This document shows positions 58,199 through 64,000 of a stretch of DNA of 64,000 nucleotides, in pieces. Position 1 is the stretch's first letter. Every line of letters begins with the position of its first letter. This DNA comes from Coleofasciculus sp. FACHB-T130 (GTDB lineage Bacteria; Cyanobacteriota; Cyanobacteriia; Cyanobacteriales; FACHB-T130): positions 38,495 to 102,494 of the forward strand of contig NZ_JACJOG010000054.1 of the NCBI RefSeq assembly GCF_014695375.1. The letters run 5' to 3'. The position numbers and the translations under genes were made by a program. The notes under the pieces were generated by a model that worked only from the letters and a program-made list of their open reading frames with translations, was not told where the DNA came from and ran no database searches.

Positions 58199-58342
58199 CC
58201 TATCTAAGGAATCAAGAGCGACTAGATTTAATAGGCGGAGAAGCAAACTAAAATATCAATAAACTTTCCGATTTCAGTGCAGGCAAATTTTACGCAAACT
58301 AATAGCTGAAATCAAGAAAATATAGCTGAAATAAAAAAAATT

Positions 58343-58580
58343 ACGCGCCGCTATCAGTTGGTTGCCCCTTCGTAAACATCTCAGGACTAGATTGCTCAAC
58401 TCAAGCGGTCTCGGTACTACCGGAATCAATTCACTTCATGGAAGTCAAACCGGATTTTCCGGTAGTACCGAATGACCGCACAGTTACGAGCAGGCTAGTG
58501 GTGCATGGCTAGGCTAAACGCAAGGACGACGATCCATCGTCCGGATTGCAAGGCTGTTTACCAACTGATTAGGTGCGCGT
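58343..58580 (-). ncRNA. Candidate retron msr-msd RNA
   Basis: Read on the minus strand (same as RT and WHSWIM), it begins 7 nt after the WHSWIM stop. Ends: 58560-58580 pairs with 58343-58362 (ACGCGC and TCAGTTGGT blocks, one bulge), like retron a1/a2. Just inside the a1 arm is AACAGCC, whose AGC gives a possible branching G at 58554. An msr-like hairpin GGACGA/TCGTCC follows at about 58523-58542. The msd-like hairpin is 58405-58479: GCGGTC plus a 14-bp perfect stem CGGTACTACCGGAA/TTCCGGTAGTACCG with an inner ACTTC/GAAGT. No ORF explains it. Length 238 nt is in the retron range. Orientation and boundaries need RNA data. Confidence 0.72.
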
Positions 58581-58586
58581 GATTCG

Positions 58587-60227
58587 TCAATACTGACGGG
58601 CGTGTTGCATTCGCAACGCCAGAATGTGTTCGCAAGGGCCTTTGTACAGTTTATTCTGTTGATGCCAGTTGCAAGTACATTCTGCGGCTATTATACGCTC
58701 ATCTGCGTCAACTGTCAATGAGGGATTCAAGGTTTTACCCTTGTCTGAAACATTACCTTGCAGAGTAAACGCTCTCGTAGCATCGCTGGTAACATTAGCC
58801 ACCTGCACAGCATTGTAAACCAAGAAACGGTTAGCTTTCTCTTCTCGCTCATTGGCAAAGCGCAGGCGTTCCATCGGCAAAGGTTCTCGTGTCAGTTCCC
58901 GCACCCGATAAACTTGCTTGTTTAAGTCATAAATCGCACGTCCGGCTTGCGTATAAGCACTTAAAGCACCTAGAACTACGGCACGGTTTAAACCAAGGCG
59001 TTCCGCAAGCGAGTCGGGACTTTCTACCCAATTCTTCTTCAGCGCCTCGAAAATTTGTTGCTGCGTCCATTGGTCGATGTCGGCGCGGGGTGCCATCAAG
59101 TCAAAGTTACCAGATTGCGCCCAGTCGTTTGCCGTCCATCCCGATAAACCGAGGGTAAAGGACATATCGCCTAAGTCGGCGACATAGAAGGAAGGCATAC
59201 CCGTACCGAGAAGGTGAACGGTAAACTTTTTCGCCACGGGGATGAGACGTTCGAGGATGTGGAGGCGGCGGCGTCCCCAAACGCGGATTTCTTGTGATTG
59301 CGATCCAGTGTAGAGCGATCGCGCACAAACGATTTCAATTCCCCACGGGTCGAACGTTATCCGCACAGGTTCCCCAGGTTTAAGATGGTAGCGTATACTG
59401 CGAGGCCCTTGTTTTTCCTTGTGGCGACGCAGCACAAAGCACATATTGTAAATATCCATCGGATGCAAATCAACTCGCGTCGCTGGTAAAGACATCGCCG
59501 AACTAACTTGCAAAAAGCCTCTTACCCAACTGTCGGGTAAATCGATTTTGACTTCTTTAAAAGTTTCTTCGTGCGTAGTTTGAACTTCAAAACCAGAGGG
59601 ATCTATTTCAAATTTGGTATTTTTGTAACTGCGGATTTTTTGAAACTCGTCGTAAAGTGCCGCTGAGTAATCAATATTAGTCGTACCGCAGGCAAATTCG
59701 TTGATATTTTTAAAAACCTCGTAGCTGGCACCCAGACGACCATAACTTGATTCATCCTGGCTGAAACATTCAAAAAATACTTCATCGGGATGAACTGTAA
59801 TCACCGGATCGAGAACAAACCAAGCATCGCGGTCTTTTTGAAAAAGGTAATTAAAATAGCGGCGTTGTGCCTTGTAGAAAGGTTCCCGCCGCTGGTAACT
59901 ATGTTGGTTTAATTGATTGAGTTCATCCTGCAACTGCTTGATTTGATTCGCAACTTCTTGGTGTTGCGCGGCGATGATTTGCCAGTCTAGATCCTGTTGT
60001 TTTGCTGCCCATTCTTTATATGCAGTTTTGTCTTTGGGTTTGAACCGCATATCGGAGACGACAACATCATGTAAGGCGCTAATCGCTTCCCGAAAGGCGA
60101 CATTCTGACGCAATTCTCCAATAAAGTAAGTGGGTTCACGTTTAGTATCGGGAGAAAAGGACATCTGGGTGTTTGCACCGCTTTCATTAACAGATGTACT
60201 TCCGTTGTAGGCGTAGTTAAATTCCAT
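58587..60227 (-). CDS. Winged-helix SWIM zinc-finger protein (WHSWIM), retron partner
   Basis: 546 residues, no membrane segments. A helical/coiled N-terminal part (EWAAKQQDLDWQIIAAQHQE) and a beta-rich middle with a conserved WGRRRLHILERLIP block are followed by a winged helix about residues 395-450 (IFEALKKNWVESPDSLAERL). The SWIM zinc finger at about 520-540 has ECTCNW and GPCEHILALRMQ, matching CxCx(n)CxH. SWIM domains bind nucleic acid or protein. The gene follows the WGR-HEAT gene (162 bp) on the same strand and directly precedes the proposed retron RNA, so it is the likely effector or sensor of the retron. Confidence 0.85.
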   Translation of the reverse strand: MEFNYAYNGSTSVNESGANTQMSFSPDTKREPTYFIGELRQNVAFREAISALHDVVVSDMRFKPKDKTAYKEWAAKQQDLDWQIIAAQHQEVANQIKQLQDELNQLNQHSYQRREPFYKAQRRYFNYLFQKDRDAWFVLDPVITVHPDEVFFECFSQDESSYGRLGASYEVFKNINEFACGTTNIDYSAALYDEFQKIRSYKNTKFEIDPSGFEVQTTHEETFKEVKIDLPDSWVRGFLQVSSAMSLPATRVDLHPMDIYNMCFVLRRHKEKQGPRSIRYHLKPGEPVRITFDPWGIEIVCARSLYTGSQSQEIRVWGRRRLHILERLIPVAKKFTVHLLGTGMPSFYVADLGDMSFTLGLSGWTANDWAQSGNFDLMAPRADIDQWTQQQIFEALKKNWVESPDSLAERLGLNRAVVLGALSAYTQAGRAIYDLNKQVYRVRELTREPLPMERLRFANEREEKANRFLVYNAVQVANVTSDATRAFTLQGNVSDKGKTLNPSLTVDADERIIAAECTCNWHQQNKLYKGPCEHILALRMQHARQY

Positions 60228-60389
60228 AAGGTTTGACTTCTAGGAAATGGGAGAAAGTAGATTTGAAGAACCGCAGAGGCGCTGAGGGCGCTGAGAGAAG
60301 AGATAAGATACTTAATAGTTTTTAGGGATGAGGAATGAAGCGCAAAGACGCGAAGAGAAGAAAGAGAGGAAAAGGTTTGATGGTTAGCT

Positions 60390-63300
60390 TTAGTTTCTGA
60401 TTTGGGAGATGGGTTTTACCTGAATCGGTAAGGATATCTGAGGGTAAGCTTTTTGAATCTTCAGCATTATCTGAATTGCTGTGGCTTTGTCGCCGATTGC
60501 CATTGTGACAGATTGTCGGGTGAAAATTTCAGCTACAATTTGTGCAGATTCCTCGCTTTTTTGGGCTTCGGTATCTAGAAAAGCAAATATTCTTTGTTTG
60601 GCAATTCTTCCGCGATTGACACCGGACAAAACGCTGATAAAGTATGGCGTTAGTTTTCGCAAGCGTTGGCAATTATTTACAGCATGGTTTTCTAGATAGT
60701 TAGTAGCAAAGGTCTGCATATCCGTTGAGGGATGTTCGCTGAATTTGAGTAGGTATTCTTGTCCATCGGTTTCTTTGAAGTTGCGAGTTACTAAATCGCG
60801 CCCAAAAGAACGAACATCTTCGCGAATGCTGTCACAGACGCTAACCATTACTTCTGGTGTCCAATCTTCATTGGTGAAATCTGTGCGAAAAATTCTAGAT
60901 GCAAATTCTCGCGAATCATCCCACTTTGATTCTAGTAGTCGCACTGCTGATAACATTTCTTGGGAGTCGGTGTGGATGCGGTTTAAGGTTTTTAAAAACA
61001 TTTCTCTTGCTGCTTCACGCACTGATAAAATTTCGTGATTTGCCAGCTTGACAATCTCACTTGTCTCGAAGTCGGGAAGAAAGCGATCGCTATTTTCTCT
61101 CAATACCAAACCCCCCAATTCTTGGGCGACTGAGGATTTAGCACGAAGTAGCTGCATCGCACGTTCTTTGCTGATGTTAGACATCCATCCGGGGATATCT
61201 TCTCGCAACAAACCCAATAAATATTTGTGAACACCTTCGTGTCGTTCTGGCGTAATTAAGACATCAATCAAGTCAGCCGCTAACTCGGTGCCAAAATCTG
61301 GATGATTGCTTGCCAAACGCCGAATCACCGGACGAATTGCATTGCGGATATCAGTAACGGCGTTAATTGCCATTGAGACGATGAGGATGCGATCGCTTAA
61401 CAATCTCTCATCAGGTAGTTGTCCAAAAATCCTCACGCCAATACCCCGCACCGGCTCATAAGGAGAGGAAAGAAGTGATTCAATTAAATCTGGCGGTAGA
61501 TCAACAGCACGAATATCATGATTTAATAGAATTCTTGCGCCTAATTCTTGAATTTCCGGCATCGGGTGATTCAGTAAATCAAGGATTACACCAAACCCCA
61601 AATTACGCAGTTGCGGCGCAAAACAGAGCATCAAAGTTTCACTAATTTCTCTTGAACTATCTGTTTGCGTTGGTTCTAGTACCAACACAGCAGCAATAAT
61701 TCTTCCGATGAGTACCCTGGCGGTTGTATCGGTTAAAATTGATGAACTTAGTAACCTTCGCGCAAAAGCACGGGTATCAGCTTGTTGACTGGTCACTAAA
61801 CCCGCGATAAAGTCACTGGATTCAAAAAAGAATTCTCGTTGCTGTTCGATCCAGCGATAGGCTTGTGTACGTGCTTCTGGGAATGCACAATTAGCAAGAG
61901 CCAAAACTAATTCGCTGTTGGGTTGGGCGGGGTTGTAGCGATCGCGTGCGAGTAAAAAGCCGAGTTCGGCGGTTACTTCATAGGGCTTATTCAGGAATTT
62001 GATTAATGTGTCTATGTCGAGGCGATCGCAAAATTCTTTGCAGACGCGCAACGCTTTAACTGCAAAATGATGCACCGGACGGCAATCACTTTCTATTAGT
62101 AACTCTACAAGTCCTGCTGGGTTTTGTTGCCAAAGTTCGGGAAACGCCTCTTCTCTTACTTTTGGTTCTGGATCTCCTGGTTTGTAACCCTCCCGACACC
62201 GCCACGCTTTAGGATGATGCAGGTAGCGGGGACTGTTTTCGTAAAGAATATGATTAAAAATTAGGTAGCCAGCATAAGTATCCCAACCTCTAGTAAAGCT
62301 TTCATAGGAACGGCGTTGTCCGTTCCATCTCCTGAAAGTTGACTGCTTGGCTGGTTGAGCGTCATCATCCGAATACTGTAGGAGAATATTGACTGCAAGA
62401 TTGATATAGTTAGAATCGCTTTCTTCACCCAAAGTTTTAAGAGTACGCCAAACTCGCCGCCGCAGATATTCACGAGTTTGTTGGCTGTAAACTTTATTTG
62501 ACTGCGGACTCTTGAGTTCTTCAGTGTAACGACGTTGCCCGGTCCTATAATATTCGCGCCTTGCCGAGTCCCATTGCCAACCTGTACGTTTATTATTAAA
62601 CGTCCCCGGTTCTTTCTCAAAGGCATAAGCAAGGATGCCAAAAACTTCTGCATCATGGCGATATTCAGCCATCTTGAAAATATGGCGAATTCGCTGGAAG
62701 TAGTTAGATTTAAAAGGTGTTTCGCATAAAATATCAAGTAGTGCTGGACGCACGTACTCGTTATCGATTTGATAAATAGTATCGAGGACGGCAAAACGCC
62801 TGTAGTCGCTGCTATTTAAATAATCGCGAAGTGTAGTTGCAAATGCTTTTGCTGTTCCATTTCGGGCTAAATCCCGCAACTCTAAGGGCAGTTGTTCTAT
62901 CTTCTCAGAACGCATCTGCCCTTGTGTCTGTTTATCTGATAATTTAAATAGTGCTTCCCAGGCGATGCGGCGGACGAATTCAGCAACAGATTTATGCTGG
63001 GAAAGTTCCCTGACAAAGGGAATGCTACTCTCATCCCCACACCAACCCAACGCCCAAGCTATACAATAGTCTCTCAAAGGTTCGCCAGTGCCAATCAGTT
63101 GAATTAACAACGGTGTGGCTTCCCCGATTTTAAGTTCTCCAGCCCGCCAAATTGCCCTTTCCAGAGGCCATTTTCTATTGTCCCGGTTTGCCAAACGGTT
63201 TAAGATAGCTTGGTGGCGTGGGTCGCTGGTGACTGGTTTATAACTTGCAATTTGGACTGGTGCGGGTGCCGTCGCTTCGCTAACCACCCCAGCGGTGACA

Positions 63301-63533
63301 TCCCGATAGCCCTTCTGAATTTGGGAGTCAATCAGCTTATCGAACACTCGCTGCGCTTGGGCTAAAGGTACAGCCTGAACCGTCTTTGTACCTTCCTTGA
63401 GAGTTGTACCGCGTCGTCCGTAGCGAAAGTTAACGAGGTAGCGGTTTTCACCTGTCTTGCAGAGATCGACTTCGTAGACTTTATCTGAACTCCCGGCTTG
63501 GTAGAGAAGCGTAGTCCGTTGGATGAGTTCCAT
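60390..63533 (-). CDS. WGR-HEAT-repeat protein, retron partner
   Basis: 1047 residues. Residues 1-90 form a WGR domain (YEVDLCKTGENRYLVNFRYG). From about residue 125 onward the protein is an alpha-solenoid of HEAT/ARM-type repeats, for example WPLERAIWRAGELKIGEATP with LLIQLIGTG, LNHPMPEIQELGARILLNHD and SSPYEPVRGIGVRIFGQLPD. It resembles MolR-type WGR proteins. ATG 63533 starts MELIQRTTLLYQ. It is the first gene of the presumed unit WGR-HEAT, WHSWIM, RNA. HEAT solenoids usually bind partners or nucleic acid; the RT or the WHSWIM protein may be such a partner, which is inference. Confidence 0.85.
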   Translation of the reverse strand: MELIQRTTLLYQAGSSDKVYEVDLCKTGENRYLVNFRYGRRGTTLKEGTKTVQAVPLAQAQRVFDKLIDSQIQKGYRDVTAGVVSEATAPAPVQIASYKPVTSDPRHQAILNRLANRDNRKWPLERAIWRAGELKIGEATPLLIQLIGTGEPLRDYCIAWALGWCGDESSIPFVRELSQHKSVAEFVRRIAWEALFKLSDKQTQGQMRSEKIEQLPLELRDLARNGTAKAFATTLRDYLNSSDYRRFAVLDTIYQIDNEYVRPALLDILCETPFKSNYFQRIRHIFKMAEYRHDAEVFGILAYAFEKEPGTFNNKRTGWQWDSARREYYRTGQRRYTEELKSPQSNKVYSQQTREYLRRRVWRTLKTLGEESDSNYINLAVNILLQYSDDDAQPAKQSTFRRWNGQRRSYESFTRGWDTYAGYLIFNHILYENSPRYLHHPKAWRCREGYKPGDPEPKVREEAFPELWQQNPAGLVELLIESDCRPVHHFAVKALRVCKEFCDRLDIDTLIKFLNKPYEVTAELGFLLARDRYNPAQPNSELVLALANCAFPEARTQAYRWIEQQREFFFESSDFIAGLVTSQQADTRAFARRLLSSSILTDTTARVLIGRIIAAVLVLEPTQTDSSREISETLMLCFAPQLRNLGFGVILDLLNHPMPEIQELGARILLNHDIRAVDLPPDLIESLLSSPYEPVRGIGVRIFGQLPDERLLSDRILIVSMAINAVTDIRNAIRPVIRRLASNHPDFGTELAADLIDVLITPERHEGVHKYLLGLLREDIPGWMSNISKERAMQLLRAKSSVAQELGGLVLRENSDRFLPDFETSEIVKLANHEILSVREAAREMFLKTLNRIHTDSQEMLSAVRLLESKWDDSREFASRIFRTDFTNEDWTPEVMVSVCDSIREDVRSFGRDLVTRNFKETDGQEYLLKFSEHPSTDMQTFATNYLENHAVNNCQRLRKLTPYFISVLSGVNRGRIAKQRIFAFLDTEAQKSEESAQIVAEIFTRQSVTMAIGDKATAIQIMLKIQKAYPQISLPIQVKPISQIRN

Positions 63534-63836
63534 ACGAGTGTCTCAAGGCTTGCGGTGTAAATAGTATAAATGTACTAGATAATTGCCAAAAGCGATCGCC
63601 TTCTTTGGAGAACTCGTCAACGCTGTTTATCGCGGTTCTCGGTTGACTCACATCTTGCACCAGTACAAATGCTCTAGTTGCCAAACAGTAGCCAGAAATG
63701 AGAGAAAAGGGCATGAAACCAAAAGATAGCAAGAACAATGTCTACAATTCTTGCCCTTAGCCCAAGGGCTAGTATACACCTTGCTCGGATTGATCCCTCT
63801 TTTGTTACTAGGGGGAGAGGAGAATCAGGAATAGAT
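63534..63836. other. Spacer upstream of the WGR-HEAT gene
   Basis: No gene seen; short minus-strand frames here are unsupported. It probably carries the promoter of the retron unit. Confidence 0.4.
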
Positions 63837-64000
63837 TCAACTAGCAATAGGGAAACTGACAGGAGAAGCGCGAAAATCATTCATGAAGTGAATTAATTTC
63901 AAAAAGCAACGTTTCATCCCAGGAATGTTAAATACTTGTAGCCAAGGTCGAATCAAACAGTAGAAGATATAAGGTTGAATAATTAATCTCAGGTTATTCA
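63837..64000 (-). CDS. Possible partial ORF at the right edge
   Basis: The minus strand is open from the window edge to a TGA at 63837-63839 and would encode a C-terminal tail including QPYIFYCLIRPWLQVFNIPG. About 54 residues, hydrophobic-aromatic; no family recognised. It may be chance. Confidence 0.25.
   Translation of the reverse strand, partial: NNLRLIIQPYIFYCLIRPWLQVFNIPGMKRCFLKLIHFMNDFRASPVSFPIAS

Noticed and set aside
58889..59158. 89-codon plus-strand ORF opposite the WHSWIM gene
   Set aside because: Antisense shadow; no ribosome site or domain.
62261..62794. 177-codon ORF in another frame of the minus strand
   Set aside because: Lies wholly within the WGR-HEAT gene frame region, which has clear domain support.
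63481..63880. Two short minus-strand ORFs upstream of the WGR-HEAT gene
   Set aside because: Overlap each other and the WGR-HEAT start in different frames; no protein-like features.
1..64000. CRISPR arrays, tRNA and rRNA genes
   Set aside because: No regularly spaced repeat series and no tRNA T-loop or rRNA-like sequence was seen on reading; a computed search would be needed to exclude them firmly.

Overview
The window reads as cyanobacterial chromosome. The HIP1 octamer GCGATCGC recurs throughout, many short palindromic interspersed repeats of the cyanobacterial kind are present, and typical cyanobacterial families occur: serine/threonine-kinase/histidine-kinase hybrids, cyanobacterial NRPS modules, Uma2 nucleases and CadD and AbrB membrane proteins. 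No rRNA, tRNA or CRISPR array was seen.

Layout. Positions 1-6.4 kb hold a truncated serine/threonine kinase, an IS630 relic, a methylmalonate-semialdehyde-type aldehyde dehydrogenase, a TspO-like membrane protein, msrA, a DnaJ/pentapeptide protein and a decayed cysA. Positions 6.6-21.2 kb are mostly membrane and transport genes: prohibitin, LysR, an APC permease with two tandem CadD transporters, DUF202, AbrB, PAP2, TSUP and a CDP-alcohol phosphatidyltransferase. This stretch also holds secreted proteins and a group II intron relic. Positions 21.4-24.6 kb carry rsgA behind a 25-codon leader ORF that lies in a large nested hairpin, followed by an ABC-F gene with its own overlapping upstream ORF. 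Positions 25.6-45.9 kb are a three-gene NRPS locus: C-A-T, then TubC-C-A-MT-T, then C-A-T-TE. It is interspersed with a hydrolase, a GH1 glycosidase, Uma2, a Crp regulator, a degenerate receiver and a haem-oxygenase-like diiron protein. Leu is suggested for module 2, so an N-methyl-Leu-containing short peptide is plausible. Several palindromic repeats have inserted in frame into these NRPS genes. Positions 46-51.6 kb hold a giant hybrid kinase.

Positions 52.4-63.5 kb are the most interesting part, a retron-type locus. A reverse transcriptase with the retron hallmarks NAxxH and VTG (56.0-57.4 kb) shares the locus with a winged-helix/SWIM zinc-finger protein and a WGR-HEAT-repeat protein. Seven bases after the SWIM stop codon lies an approximately 238-nt segment closed by a long-range inverted repeat (a1/a2-like). 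It contains a strong 14+6 bp hairpin (msd-like) and a smaller msr-like hairpin, and I propose it is the retron non-coding RNA. An XRE regulator with two tandem operators sits between the RNA and the RT. Next to the RT are a VWA protein and a WGR/beta-propeller protein, which share a C-terminal domain of about 62 residues that I cannot name. The RT/WHSWIM/HEAT combination resembles what I recall as the type XIII retron class. The RNA call, the operators and the possible VWA/WGR-propeller extension are inferences from this sequence.
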